Below are positions 48,662-58,213 of a DNA stretch of 64,000 bases, one piece after another. Location: NCBI RefSeq assembly GCF_002441855.2, contig NZ_CP029487.1, forward strand, positions 3,162,001 to 3,226,000. The letters run 5' to 3'. Below the pieces are notes generated by a model, which saw only the letters and a program-made list of their open reading frames with translations, was not told the DNA's origin and searched no databases. A program made the translations under genes and the position numbers. This DNA comes from Eubacterium maltosivorans (GTDB lineage Bacteria > Bacillota > Clostridia > Eubacteriales > Eubacteriaceae). The number at the start of each line of letters is the position of its first letter. The first letter of the stretch is position 1.

Positions 48662-49201
48662 ATGAACGAAGCATTGCGAGAGATGGTAGAGGCCTGCGGT
48701 TTTGAGGAGACCGTAGCCGTCGACCCCAGACAGATTCACATTACCCAGGACGTCCGGGACGCCTGTGCCAAAAACGACTGCGGCCATTATGGCCAGAATT
48801 ACATGTGCCCGCCAGCCGTCGGCGATCTGGACCACTACCGCGAGGTGGTAAACAGCTACACAAACGGGCTTTTGTTTTCCCAGGTGTACCGGTTTAAAAA
48901 CCGGCAGGATTACCGCCGGATGAACGAGATCATGGCTGGGTTTGAGAAAACTGTGGAAAAGCTGCACCGCGCCATCCGTAAATCCGATGTGGAGGGAACC
49001 GTCTTTTCAGCCGGCTGCTGCACCATCTGCAAGGAATGCGGCATTCTGACCGATGAACCCTGCCGTTTCCCGGATGAGGCCATGCCCTCCCTGGAGGCGT
49101 CCGGCATCGACGTGGTCCAGCTCACCAAGGATACCGGCCTGGTCTACAATAACGGCCCAAAAACCATGACCATCATCGGCCTGATTTTATACAACGCATA
49201 A
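48662..49201 (+). CDS. DUF2284 metal-binding protein
   Basis: 179 residues. Cysteine motifs CAKNDCGHYGQNYMCPP and CCTICKECG followed by CRFPDEAMPSLEA are typical of DUF2284, a predicted iron-sulfur or metal-binding family of anaerobes. An AAAGAGG ribosome site precedes the ATG. The role is unknown; a redox or metal-handling function is inferred from the cysteines. Single gene with a strong terminator. Confidence 0.85.
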   Translation: MNEALREMVEACGFEETVAVDPRQIHITQDVRDACAKNDCGHYGQNYMCPPAVGDLDHYREVVNSYTNGLLFSQVYRFKNRQDYRRMNEIMAGFEKTVEKLHRAIRKSDVEGTVFSAGCCTICKECGILTDEPCRFPDEAMPSLEASGIDVVQLTKDTGLVYNNGPKTMTIIGLILYNA

Positions 49202-49214
49202 TAAAGTTTTAAGG

Positions 49215-49243
49215 AAGGACGGCCACCCAGGCCGTCCTTTTTT
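49215..49243 (+). terminator. Terminator of the DUF2284 gene
   Basis: AAGGACGGCC/GGCCGTCCTT stem (49215-49224, 49230-49239) and a T run. Confidence 0.9.
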
Positions 49244-49295
49244 GCGCCCAGCAGCAGATGAAAACGTGAGCGGTTAGAAAAGGCGGCAGATTCAC

Positions 49296-49323
49296 TTGTT
49301 TTTATTTGAAATTATGTTATAAT
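49296..49323 (+). promoter_or_regulatory. Promoter of glmS
   Basis: TTGTTT (49296-49301), 16 bp, TATAAT (49318-49323). The start would be near 49330, about 77 nt before the ribozyme cleavage site. Confidence 0.65.
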
Positions 49324-49406
49324 ATCCACATTGTACGTTCATGTAAAGTCATTCTGCAATCAGGAGGATATAAAGGCTCAGTTCACTTTACATCAATGCG
49401 ACAAGA

Positions 49407-49555
49407 GCGCCAGAACTCATGCGTGAGCCCGTAATATTTGAGTTGACGAGGACAGGGAGTATCGAAAATTCGGCGGATGCCCTGAAGGGTGGCCTGTTAA
49501 AACAGCGGAGTGATCCGCTGCACAGAGCAGCCACCAAAATCTACTTAAATGAGGT
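49407..49555 (+). ncRNA. glmS ribozyme (glucosamine-6-phosphate riboswitch)
   Basis: The conserved core is present in order: GCGCCAGAACT at the 5' end, GTTGACGAGGACAGGGAGT, ATCGAAAATTCGGCGGATG, and the ACCAAAATCTACTTAAA 3' region. Self-cleavage is expected between A49406 and G49407 when glucosamine-6-phosphate binds, which destabilises the mRNA and lowers GlmS synthesis. It ends about 10 nt before the glmS ATG. A hairpin (49341-49349 with 49385-49393) lies upstream of the cut site. Confidence 0.95.
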
Positions 49556-49564
49556 GCATTTATT

Positions 49565-51391
49565 ATGTGTGGAATCGTTGGTTATATTGGCCTAAATCAG
49601 GCCCAGAAAGTGTTAATTGATGGTCTCTCAAAGTTAGAATACCGGGGCTACGATTCAGCCGGTATCGCAGTGCTGGACAAGGACAATGCGATCAAAGTCA
49701 AAAAACGCAAGGGCCGTCTGAAAAATTTAGAGGACGAGCTTGAAAAAGAAGCCCTGGCCGGCACAGTCGGCATCGGCCATACCCGCTGGGCCACCCACGG
49801 CGAACCTTCTGATATCAACTCCCATCCCCATTGCAGCATCGACAACCGCATCGCGGTCGTCCACAATGGGATCATTGAAAATTATATCGAGCTCAAGGAA
49901 GAGCTGATCAAGAAAGGACACCTTTTCGTGTCCGATACCGATACCGAAGTCATTGCCCATCTGCTCAATTCCCTGTACACCGGGGACATGGTTGAGACGC
50001 TGCGCCTGGCCATTGACAAGATCAAAGGCTCCTACGCGCTGGGCATTCTCTGCAGCGAGGAACCCGACCGCATGATCGCCGTCCGCAAGGACAGCCCGCT
50101 CATCGTGGGCCTCGGCGAAGGCGAAAACTACATCGCCTCCGACATTCCGGCCATCCTGAAATATACCCGCAAGGTTTATCTGCTGGATAACGACGAGATC
50201 GCCATCCTGACCCGTGACAGCGTCACCGTGCTGGACGAATCTGGCCGTGAAGCCGGCAAGCAGGTCTTTAACGTGGACTGGGACCCAGGCGACGCCGAAA
50301 AGGGCGGCTACGACCACTTTATGCTTAAGGAAATCCACGAACAGCCAAAGGCGATGGCCGACACCCTGACCGGACGCTGCTTCCCGGATAAAATCGTGCT
50401 GGACGACGTCAACCTCGACGCAGAAACCATGAAAAGCATCAACCGTATCCAGATTGTGGCCTGCGGCACCGCCTACCACGCCGGAATGGTTGGAAAATAC
50501 CTGATTGAAAAATTTGCCCGAGTGGCCGTTGAAACCGAACCGGCCTCCGAGTACCGTTATAAAGACCCGCTGGTCGATGCGCACACCCTGCTCATCGTCA
50601 TCAGCCAGTCCGGCGAGACCGCCGACACCCTGGCCGCTATCCGGCTGGCCAAGGAAAAGGGCGCCCGCGTCCTGGCCATCACCAACGTGGTGGGCAGCTC
50701 CATCGCCCGTGAGGCGGACGATGTGCTGTACACCAACGCCGGCCCTGAAATCGCTGTGGCCTCCACCAAGGCCTACGTGACCCAGGTGGGCTGTATGATT
50801 TTGCTGGCCCTTCACTTTGGCCTCTTAAACGGCCAGGTAGACGAAGCCACCATGAAGCGCGTCACCAGCGGGCTGAAAGATACCTCAGCCCTCATCGAGA
50901 AGGCCCTGGGCGACCACGACAAGATCAAGGAATACGCCTACGACCACTTTAAGGTGGACGATATGTATTTTATTGGGCGCGGGCTGGACTACTACACCTG
51001 CCTGGAAGGCTCCCTGAAGGCAAAGGAAATTTCCTATATTCATTCCGACGCCTATGCGGCCGGCGAGCTGAAGCACGGCCCCATCGCTCTGGTCGATGTG
51101 GGAACCGTCGTCATTGCGGTCTGCACGCAGGAGAACGTCTTTGACAAAATGCTCAACGCCATCAAAGAGGTAAAGGCCCGCGGCGCCAACGTCATGGCCA
51201 TTGCTAAAGAGGGCCATGACGAGATCATCCCCGAGGTCGATCAGGTTTTCTTCATCCCACAGATGGATGATGAGATCACCCCGATCCCAACTGTGGTCTA
51301 CCTCCAGCTCCTGGCCTACTACCTGTCCGTCGCCAGAGGCTGCGACGTTGACAAGCCAAAGAATCTGGCAAAATCCGTCACCGTTGAGTAA
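49565..51391 (+). CDS. glmS: Glutamine-fructose-6-phosphate aminotransferase (isomerising)
   Basis: 608 residues, full length. The N-terminal glutaminase has the nucleophile Cys2 (MCGIVGYIG). The C-terminal half has two SIS domains (ISQSGETADT, SVARGCDVDKPKNLAKSVTVE at the end). It makes glucosamine-6-phosphate from fructose-6-phosphate and glutamine, the first step toward UDP-GlcNAc and peptidoglycan. Expression is under the glmS ribozyme directly upstream. Confidence 0.98.
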   Translation: MCGIVGYIGLNQAQKVLIDGLSKLEYRGYDSAGIAVLDKDNAIKVKKRKGRLKNLEDELEKEALAGTVGIGHTRWATHGEPSDINSHPHCSIDNRIAVVHNGIIENYIELKEELIKKGHLFVSDTDTEVIAHLLNSLYTGDMVETLRLAIDKIKGSYALGILCSEEPDRMIAVRKDSPLIVGLGEGENYIASDIPAILKYTRKVYLLDNDEIAILTRDSVTVLDESGREAGKQVFNVDWDPGDAEKGGYDHFMLKEIHEQPKAMADTLTGRCFPDKIVLDDVNLDAETMKSINRIQIVACGTAYHAGMVGKYLIEKFARVAVETEPASEYRYKDPLVDAHTLLIVISQSGETADTLAAIRLAKEKGARVLAITNVVGSSIAREADDVLYTNAGPEIAVASTKAYVTQVGCMILLALHFGLLNGQVDEATMKRVTSGLKDTSALIEKALGDHDKIKEYAYDHFKVDDMYFIGRGLDYYTCLEGSLKAKEISYIHSDAYAAGELKHGPIALVDVGTVVIAVCTQENVFDKMLNAIKEVKARGANVMAIAKEGHDEIIPEVDQVFFIPQMDDEITPIPTVVYLQLLAYYLSVARGCDVDKPKNLAKSVTVE

Positions 51392-51412
51392 AAAAGTAAA
51401 GCATGAAAATCA

Positions 51413-51450
51413 AAAAGAGGTACGGTCCGTTTCAGACCGTACCTCTTTTT
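51413..51450 (+). terminator. Terminator of glmS (25-nt hairpin family)
   Basis: GGTACGGTC/GACCGTACC core at 51419-51443, extended by AGA/TCT, followed by five T. Confidence 0.92.
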
Positions 51451-51563
51451 AAACGGGGCAGAGAGAAACATCAAAAATTTACCCGCCCTCAAAACATCTA
51501 CCGGCACAGGGGCCGGCGACGAAAATCTGCAACGGTTTAAAAGCCGGAAAAGCGTCCAGGCAA

Positions 51564-51592
51564 TTGAATTGGCTGTGGGTTCACGTTATAAT
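51564..51592 (+). promoter_or_regulatory. Promoter of the HAD hydrolase gene
   Basis: TTGAAT (51564-51569), 17 bp, TATAAT (51587-51592). Confidence 0.75.
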
Positions 51593-51634
51593 GTAGGAGC
51601 TAAAAAGGCTATTTAACAATGGAAGGGAAAACGC

Positions 51635-52291
51635 ATGACAGAAGCAATCATTTTTGATATGGACGGTCTCATGTTCGACACAGAGACGATCTCGATCCCC
51701 AGCTGGGTAAAGGCGGGCGAGGTGCTGGGCTATCCCATTACAGAGGCCATGATTTTTGAACTGTTTGGGATGAACCCCGTGGCAGTGGACGCCTACTGGA
51801 AGGCACATTTCGGGGACGCTTTTGACTGCGGCGCGGCCATGAAGCTCCACCTCGATTATATGGAGGCGTATGTGCGGGAAAACGGCGTTCCTTTGAAGCC
51901 GGGGCTGGTCCGCCTGCTGGATTTTTTAAAGGAGCAGGGCTACCGGTTTACCATCGCCTCCTCCACACAGCGTCCCATGATTCAGATGTATCTGGAGCGC
52001 GCCGGGCTTGAGCGCTATTTTGACGATTCGATTGTGGGCGGCGATGAGATCGTAAATGGAAAGCCCGCGCCGGATATTTATTTCAAAGCCGCCCAGAAGC
52101 TGGAAACAGCGCCGGAACGCTGTATGGTTTTTGAGGACTCTCTGGCCGGGATCGAGGCGGCCTGGCGGGCCGGGATGAAGCCGGTGATGGTGCCGGATAA
52201 GGTACCGGCGGACAGTGTCACAGAAGAGCGGCTGTACGCTAAGTTAAAAACCCTGGACGAGGGGATTGGGCTGCTAAAAAAAGAAAGCTGA
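51635..52291 (+). CDS. HAD-superfamily hydrolase (beta-phosphoglucomutase/phosphatase-like)
   Basis: 218 residues. Motif I FDMDGLMFDTE (8-18), motif II near 112 (IASSTQ), Lys in NGKPAPDIY and motif IV VFEDSLAGIEAA fit the HAD-IA group of beta-phosphoglucomutase, phosphoglycolate or 2-deoxyglucose-6-phosphate phosphatase. The helical cap is at residues 18-80. The exact substrate cannot be told. A GGAAGGG ribosome site precedes the ATG. Single gene. Confidence 0.88.
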   Translation: MTEAIIFDMDGLMFDTETISIPSWVKAGEVLGYPITEAMIFELFGMNPVAVDAYWKAHFGDAFDCGAAMKLHLDYMEAYVRENGVPLKPGLVRLLDFLKEQGYRFTIASSTQRPMIQMYLERAGLERYFDDSIVGGDEIVNGKPAPDIYFKAAQKLETAPERCMVFEDSLAGIEAAWRAGMKPVMVPDKVPADSVTEERLYAKLKTLDEGIGLLKKES

Positions 52292-52330
52292 GGGAAGGAT
52301 GCGCGTTGCGCTCTGCCCTCAGTTTTTTTA
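52285..52330 (+). terminator. Terminator of the HAD hydrolase gene
   Basis: CTGAGGG/CCCTCAG outer stem (52288-52294, 52316-52322) with an inner GCGC-rich hairpin, then seven T. The stop codon lies in the stem. Confidence 0.85.
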
Positions 52331-52470
52331 TAAATATTTTTCGATTTGAACGGTTTTTGTTTAAGAATGCTTTAAGTGAAATGAAAACTTAAAACTTTCT
52401 GGGTATATATTACGCTAATTAATATGTGACACATACAACAAGAGTAATCGTCAATACAGGAAGGTTAATA

Positions 52471-55400
52471 ATGAAAAAATTTGCAAGCATACTGATTTCA
52501 CTAATCATGGTTTTACAGTTTTCGCTGCCCCAGGCAGTTATGGCTGAGGCTGCGGATACTGCCCGTTCAGATCCGCAAGCGGCAGCTCAGGAGCCGGCTG
52601 CGTCATCTGGAACACAGGCTGCCGGGACAGCAGCCGATGCAGCTGAGGAGGCCAAAACGCCGGAGGTCCAGCCATCGGCCCAGACCCCTGAAGACAAAGC
52701 GCCCGAAGCGGCAGCAGCGCCGGTCCCTGCGGCAGAAGAGCCGGCAGCCGCTCCAGACCCAACCCCCACAGCAAAGGCGGAGACGCCAAGAGACATCAAG
52801 GAAATTTTTAAGGAGCTGGGCTATTCAGATGAACAGAGCTCCATTCTGACCGGCGTGCAGATCAAGTATTATGATAAGGACGGCCAGGAAGTTACAACGC
52901 CCACCGTAGACGACAAAGTAAGGTTCGACATCGGCTTTGCCATTCCGGAGGATGTCCGGGAACAGATGAAGGGTGGCGACTATTACAGCTTTGAACTCCC
53001 TGAAAACATCATCATTGAAAATAACACCACCATCAATCTGGTCGACGAAAATGGCGTGAAATACGGCGAAGCCCTGGTGGGCAAGGATGGGGTGGTCACC
53101 CTTACGTTTACCGACGAGGTTACCAAAAGCTCCGATATCACTGGAAGTCTTAACTTCAGCGGAAGCTTTGACAAAAATAAAATCAACGGGCCTGGGGACA
53201 CCATCATTAAATTTCCAAACGAAGAGAATATTCCGGAGCAGGTGGTGACCATCAAGCCCAAAGCGCAGAGCGCCATTGAAAAAAACGGGCAGTTTGACCG
53301 TGAAATGAACCCGGAAAAAATAACCTGGAATGTGGATATCAACAAAAGTCTGGATACCATCGACGGCGTTGTCGTGAAAGATACGCTGCCGCCAGGCCTG
53401 AGCCTGGAAAGCGTCCAGGTTTATGCGGTAGCGGTAGACCTCGACGGCAATGTCACGTCGGTCGATCCCACACCCGTCGATCCATCAGCGTACACAGTCG
53501 ATGAAAACGGCAATGTCAGCTTTAAAAATCCCATCGATTCGGCTTACCGGATTGTATACGAAACCGCGATCAACGAAAGTGTAAAGCCTCAGAATGGCGG
53601 TACCGTTAAATTTACCAACAACGCGACCCTGAGCGCAGATGATCTGAAGGACATTACCACCAGCTCAACCGTTGACGCAAAATATGGAAAAATCCTTGAG
53701 AAAAACCGCACCGGCTACGACTCGGCGAACCAGATATTCAGCTGGGAAATCAAATATAATTACAATGAAACCAAAATTCCCCAGAACCATGCAGTGGTCA
53801 CCGATAAGATCGGAGACGGCATGGACTATGTGGACGGCAGTCTTGTCTTAAACAAGATCGTTTTTAACGCGGACGGCAGTACGGCCACCGCCGGCGTGCT
53901 TGTGGAAGGCCAGGACTACACGCTCGAAAAGACCGCCGACGGCTTTAAAGTCGTATTTTTAAACGATGTGGACTATGCGGTGCAGATGACTTACAAAACA
54001 CAGGTATCCGGCATTTTGGACGAAAACGGAACCTACAGCAACGAGGTCGAAATCGGAACCGGCCAGACATCTGGCTCAAAGGGCTCGGCCAAACAGCAGG
54101 GCGTTATCAAGAAAATGGTGCAGGCGGATGAGGAAAATAAACGCATCAGCTGGTCCATCGATGTCAATAAAAACCAGTACACCATGCACAACTGGTCGCT
54201 GACCGACACGCTGGGCATTGGGCTGACCTTAGATGAAAGCAGCGTTGTGGTCAAAACTAAGGCGGGTAAGACACTCGTGCGGGATACAGATTATACGCTG
54301 AGTTATGACAAGAACACCAACCAGTTTGTCATCACCTTGATTGGAAGCTACAACCCCACAAGCGACAGCCTTAAAATAACGTACCAGACGGATTATTATC
54401 CTTCTTATGACCTCTTCCCGGACCACAATATCATCTTTAACAATGACGCGGTATCTAACTGGACCGATGAGCAGGGCAATGACCACAGCAGCAAGGACCA
54501 TGCAGAGTATAAGCCGGATCAAAGCACGCAGTATAACGGTTTTAAAAGCGGCAGCTACAATGCTGTCAATAAGAGAATTACCTGGAGTGTCGGCGTCAAT
54601 TACAATAACTTTGATGTAAACCCCACGGCTGAAATCAACGATCCCATCACCGGCAATCAGGTGTTTGTGCCTGGTTCGGTCAGGATTTACCGGTTTAATA
54701 TCGACGCAGACGGAAAACCAGTAAAGGGCGAGGAGATCTCAGCAGAAGAGTACAAGCTCGTCACCATTACAGAACCAGCCCAGAACAATAACGTTCTGAC
54801 CGTGCGTTTTCCAGACCAGGCCACCGGAAAAGCCATTGTCGAGTTCCAGACCAGCCTGGAGGGCCAGGTGATCAAGGAGAGCGAAACTTATACCAACACT
54901 GCGACCTTTACCAACGGAAAATACACGCATACCCTCACCGGGACAGTCTCCGTCAACAATGGCGGAAAGCTGGCAGTGAAATCTGGCAAGCAGGACAGTG
55001 ACGGCTATGTGCACTGGCATATTACAGTCAACCCAAGCCAGTCCGATTTAGCGGACGTGGTGATTATAGACAAGCCTTCGGATAATCAGCTGGTGGATAT
55101 GGATTCGCTGACCATCTACGGAACACAGATTGATGAGAAGGGAAACCTCACACTCGACACCAATGTGGTACTGGTTGAGGGCGTCGACTATCAGGCCGAC
55201 TATGCCATCAACCCCGAGACTGGCAAATATGAGCTGACAGTCAGCATGCTGAACCATATCGACCGGGCCTACATTATGACCTACCGCACCAAGGTTTTAC
55301 TGGAAGAAGGCGGCGACAACAAGGTTTCAAATAATGTTACCATCAAGGGCAACAACGAACAGGTCATCGAGGACAACGACGATGAAGAGCTGGCCGTCAA

Positions 55401-57321
55401 TGTCAACGACAGCGGCGGAACCGTCATTGGGAAGAAAGGCAGTATCACACTGGAAAAGGACAGCAGCAGCACCCATAAGCCCCTGGCAGGCGGCGTCTTT
55501 CAGCTTTACGACAAAAACGGCGTCAGGCTGGGAAGTCCGGTAGTCAGTGACCAGAACGGCCGCATCCAGTTTACAGGGCTGGTATATGGCAGTTATATTC
55601 TTAAGGAAGTAGAGGCACCGGAGGGGCACACCGTATCCGACGAGCTGCTAAACGGAAAGACCATCACCGTCAATGCGGAAACCACAGCGGCCGACAGTGT
55701 TGTCATTCTCGAAAATGACCCGACCAAGGTAACCCTGGTTAAGCAGGACGGAGAAGGAAACAGCCTTGCCGGCGCGGTGTTTAGTCTTGAAATCAACCAG
55801 AACGGCGCCTGGACGAGGATTCGGGAGGATGAGGCCCTGGTATCTGGACAGGATGGCTCGCTGGTGATTGAGGGCCTGGCCGAAGGCGACTACCGGATTA
55901 CCGAGACGAAGGCGCCAGAAGACTATATCCTGAACCGTGTGCCAGTACTTTTCACACTCAGCAAAAATGAGGAGGGAAAGGTACTGCCGCTTGTACTGAA
56001 CCCGATTCAAAATTATCAGGGCAGCATCGAGCTGATCAAGCAGAATGAAGCTGGAGAACCCCTGTCCGGCGCGAAATTTGAACTCCGGAAAACCGATGAG
56101 GAGAATAAGCTCATCGCGGAAATCACATCGGATAAGGATGGAAAAATTCATTACGAGGGGTTAGCGCCGGGCAGCTACGAACTGGTTGAGGTTGAATCCC
56201 TGGAGGGCTATATCCTCAACACCGAGCCCATCGCTTTCAATATTGAAGCCAGCGCCGAGGGCAGGCCCCAGGTCTTAAATCTGGGCGCCTTTGTCAATTA
56301 TCAGGGAAGCATTGCCCTGATCAAAGAAAATGAGGGCGGCAGAGGTCTTGACGGGGTTCAGTTTGAGCTTCGGAAGCTCGACGAGCAAAACAGGCTCATC
56401 GCCACGCTTTTATCCGACAAAGACGGAAAAATTATTTACAGCGGCCTGGCGCCAGGACAATATGAGCTGACAGAAATAAAAGCACAGGACGGTTATATTC
56501 TCAATACCGAACCCATCGCCTTTACCATTGACGCCAGCGCGGCAGGCAGGCCAGAGGTTCTCGAGCTGGGGCAGTTTGTGAACGATCAGGGCGGCATTGA
56601 GCTCGTCAAACAGGATGAATCGGGCCGCGGACTGGAGGGCGCGAAATTCCGGATCATAAAGACCGATGAACAGAATAAGATTATAGATGACATTACCGCC
56701 GGAAAAGACGGAAAAGTCCAGTATGAGGGCCTTGCCCCAGGACATTACACCCTTTTGGAAGTTGAAGCGCCCGCGGGCTACCTGGTCAATACACAGGGGA
56801 TCTCCTTTGAAATTCCCGAAGCCGCCGAAGGAAAAGTGCAGACCCTGGATCTGGGCACCCTGACGGATTATACCGGCCGGCTGGAAATCCTTAAAACCGA
56901 TGAAAACGGAAAGCCGCTGGCGGGAGCAGTCTTCAAGATTCTCGACGAGAGCGGCAGCGTCGTCAGAGATCAGCTCACAACCGACGAGCAGGGATATGTC
57001 CATGTGACGGGACTCGCGCCAGGGCAGTATAAAGTCGTTGAGACCAAAGCGCCTCAGGGGTATCAGATCGATACGACTCCGGCCGTCTTTGAAATTGCGG
57101 CAAAGGCCCAGGGCGAACCTCAGGCTGTGCAGATTAAGGCAGTCAATAAAAAGGAACGCGTCGAGTACCATGTTAAGATGCCGGTTGGCCGTGGCGCCAG
57201 CCCATCAGGATTATCACCCTACACCGGGCTTGATGGCAGCAGCGCCGTAGGCGTTTTCGCGGTGCTGGCAGTTCTCGCCGGCGTGGCAGCCTTTGCGGTA
57301 AAAAGAAAAACAGACCAGTAA
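52471..57321 (+). CDS. Wall-anchored adhesin with collagen-binding-like and SpaA repeats
   Basis: 1616 residues from the ATG at 52471 (CAGGAAGG upstream). Order: signal peptide (1-26), Ala/Pro/Glu-rich region (27-110), an SDR-type adhesin domain (about 115-270), five collagen-binding-like beta domains (about 275-975), each with an ITWNVDINK-type opening and an NPVT/DTLG-type strand, then six SpaA/CnaB repeats (about 988-1550; each starts GSIELIK-like and ends EGYILN-like). These usually form internal Lys-Asn isopeptide bonds. The end has SPYTG (1582-1586), a hydrophobic helix and KRKTDQ. A large wall-linked adhesin; the ligand is unknown. Confidence 0.88.
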   Translation: MKKFASILISLIMVLQFSLPQAVMAEAADTARSDPQAAAQEPAASSGTQAAGTAADAAEEAKTPEVQPSAQTPEDKAPEAAAAPVPAAEEPAAAPDPTPTAKAETPRDIKEIFKELGYSDEQSSILTGVQIKYYDKDGQEVTTPTVDDKVRFDIGFAIPEDVREQMKGGDYYSFELPENIIIENNTTINLVDENGVKYGEALVGKDGVVTLTFTDEVTKSSDITGSLNFSGSFDKNKINGPGDTIIKFPNEENIPEQVVTIKPKAQSAIEKNGQFDREMNPEKITWNVDINKSLDTIDGVVVKDTLPPGLSLESVQVYAVAVDLDGNVTSVDPTPVDPSAYTVDENGNVSFKNPIDSAYRIVYETAINESVKPQNGGTVKFTNNATLSADDLKDITTSSTVDAKYGKILEKNRTGYDSANQIFSWEIKYNYNETKIPQNHAVVTDKIGDGMDYVDGSLVLNKIVFNADGSTATAGVLVEGQDYTLEKTADGFKVVFLNDVDYAVQMTYKTQVSGILDENGTYSNEVEIGTGQTSGSKGSAKQQGVIKKMVQADEENKRISWSIDVNKNQYTMHNWSLTDTLGIGLTLDESSVVVKTKAGKTLVRDTDYTLSYDKNTNQFVITLIGSYNPTSDSLKITYQTDYYPSYDLFPDHNIIFNNDAVSNWTDEQGNDHSSKDHAEYKPDQSTQYNGFKSGSYNAVNKRITWSVGVNYNNFDVNPTAEINDPITGNQVFVPGSVRIYRFNIDADGKPVKGEEISAEEYKLVTITEPAQNNNVLTVRFPDQATGKAIVEFQTSLEGQVIKESETYTNTATFTNGKYTHTLTGTVSVNNGGKLAVKSGKQDSDGYVHWHITVNPSQSDLADVVIIDKPSDNQLVDMDSLTIYGTQIDEKGNLTLDTNVVLVEGVDYQADYAINPETGKYELTVSMLNHIDRAYIMTYRTKVLLEEGGDNKVSNNVTIKGNNEQVIEDNDDEELAVNVNDSGGTVIGKKGSITLEKDSSSTHKPLAGGVFQLYDKNGVRLGSPVVSDQNGRIQFTGLVYGSYILKEVEAPEGHTVSDELLNGKTITVNAETTAADSVVILENDPTKVTLVKQDGEGNSLAGAVFSLEINQNGAWTRIREDEALVSGQDGSLVIEGLAEGDYRITETKAPEDYILNRVPVLFTLSKNEEGKVLPLVLNPIQNYQGSIELIKQNEAGEPLSGAKFELRKTDEENKLIAEITSDKDGKIHYEGLAPGSYELVEVESLEGYILNTEPIAFNIEASAEGRPQVLNLGAFVNYQGSIALIKENEGGRGLDGVQFELRKLDEQNRLIATLLSDKDGKIIYSGLAPGQYELTEIKAQDGYILNTEPIAFTIDASAAGRPEVLELGQFVNDQGGIELVKQDESGRGLEGAKFRIIKTDEQNKIIDDITAGKDGKVQYEGLAPGHYTLLEVEAPAGYLVNTQGISFEIPEAAEGKVQTLDLGTLTDYTGRLEILKTDENGKPLAGAVFKILDESGSVVRDQLTTDEQGYVHVTGLAPGQYKVVETKAPQGYQIDTTPAVFEIAAKAQGEPQAVQIKAVNKKERVEYHVKMPVGRGASPSGLSPYTGLDGSSAVGVFAVLAVLAGVAAFAVKRKTDQ
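55435..57120 (+). repeat. Six tandem SpaA/CnaB repeat units in the adhesin gene
   Basis: Six units of about 270-290 bp each encode a prealbumin-like domain. Units 3 to 5 are the most alike (shared EGLAPG, LNTEPIAF and ASAEGRP-type segments), which suggests recent expansion and possible copy-number change. Confidence 0.75.
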
Positions 57322-57333
57322 GCAATAAATAAA

Positions 57334-57378
57334 AAAAGCTGAAGGTAAGGAGCGTTTTACGCCCTACCCTCAGCTTTT
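57334..57378. terminator. Bidirectional terminator after the adhesin and phosphatase genes
   Basis: AAAAAAAGCTGA/TCAGCTTTTT outer stem around a 25-nt member of the hairpin family (57344-57368). It serves both convergent genes. Confidence 0.9.
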
Positions 57379-58031
57379 TGTTTTTCTACCCGAAATTCAG
57401 GCGGCTGTTCACATTTCAGATCATCGCTCAGATGGCGGTCATCGTTAATATACTCGATCTGGAGACCACCCGCTGTGTCAAAGACAAACTTGCACACCGC
57501 GGTGTTGCGCAGGATTTCCTGCTGCATTTCCTCGAAGGGCAGGCCCTTCGCGTACCAAAGAAAAGTCTGAATGGCAAAACCGTGAGAAATACAGGCGATG
57601 GTCTTGCCGGCGTTTTCGGCCACAATGCGCGTGAGCGCGCTGGTAACCCGGTCGTAAACGTCGCGGGTGCTCTCGCCCCCGGGCGCCTGAAAGTTGGGAA
57701 GATCCGTCTTAAAGACCTCCATCAGACCCGGGAATTCCGCCTCGATCACCGCGATTTTTTTTGCTTCCATCAGCCCGCCGTCCACCTCGATGATACCCGG
57801 CTCCACCAGAATCGGAAGCTCCTTGCTGCCGCGCAGCCCTTCGGCGGTCTGCCGGGTGCGTGTGAGGGGCGTACAGTACAGCGCGTCCAGTTCAATGTTC
57901 TCAAAGCGCTTTCCGAGCGCCTCGGCCTGTCTGAGGCCCAGCTCGTTTAAGGGGAGATCCAAAACGCCCTGAAAAATGCCGTTGGCGTTGGCGTCGGTAG
58001 TGCCGTGACGAATCAGGTATAGCGTTGTCAA
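57357..58031 (-). CDS. Histidine phosphatase family protein
   Basis: 224 residues. The RHG motif (IRHGTTDANA, about 7-16) carries the catalytic His, and Arg/Glu/His further on (TPLTRTRQTAEGL, CISHGFAIQ) complete the site. The closest types are phosphoglycerate-mutase-like phosphatases and CobC. The last 15 codons overlap the terminator. A single gene on the minus strand. Substrate not predictable. Confidence 0.9.
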   Translation of the reverse strand: MTTLYLIRHGTTDANANGIFQGVLDLPLNELGLRQAEALGKRFENIELDALYCTPLTRTRQTAEGLRGSKELPILVEPGIIEVDGGLMEAKKIAVIEAEFPGLMEVFKTDLPNFQAPGGESTRDVYDRVTSALTRIVAENAGKTIACISHGFAIQTFLWYAKGLPFEEMQQEILRNTAVCKFVFDTAGGLQIEYINDDRHLSDDLKCEQPPEFRVEKQKAEGRA

Positions 58032-58141
58032 TTTTATTCACCTCGTTCTTATTTTGTCACTGTTTATTATAACATATGTGACAAAAAAGGGCGGTTTAAA
58101 TGTAACTTAAGTGTATTATTTTTGTATCAAAATGGCCTTTT

Positions 58142-58157
58142 TGTGGACAATTCCACA
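58142..58157. promoter_or_regulatory. Palindrome upstream of murE
   Basis: TGTGGA/TCCACA inverted repeat with a 4-bp centre; a TATAAT at about 58166-58171 follows. It may be an operator for the murE promoter. Confidence 0.4.
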
Positions 58158-58213
58158 GAAGAACTGTATAATTAATAAGTTAATCGAATAAGAACAAATT
58201 GATCGAGGTACCC

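Noticed and set aside
49727-50815. Minus-strand frame of 362 codons opposite glmS
   Set aside because: Shadow of the conserved glmS gene, with no domain and no start signal.
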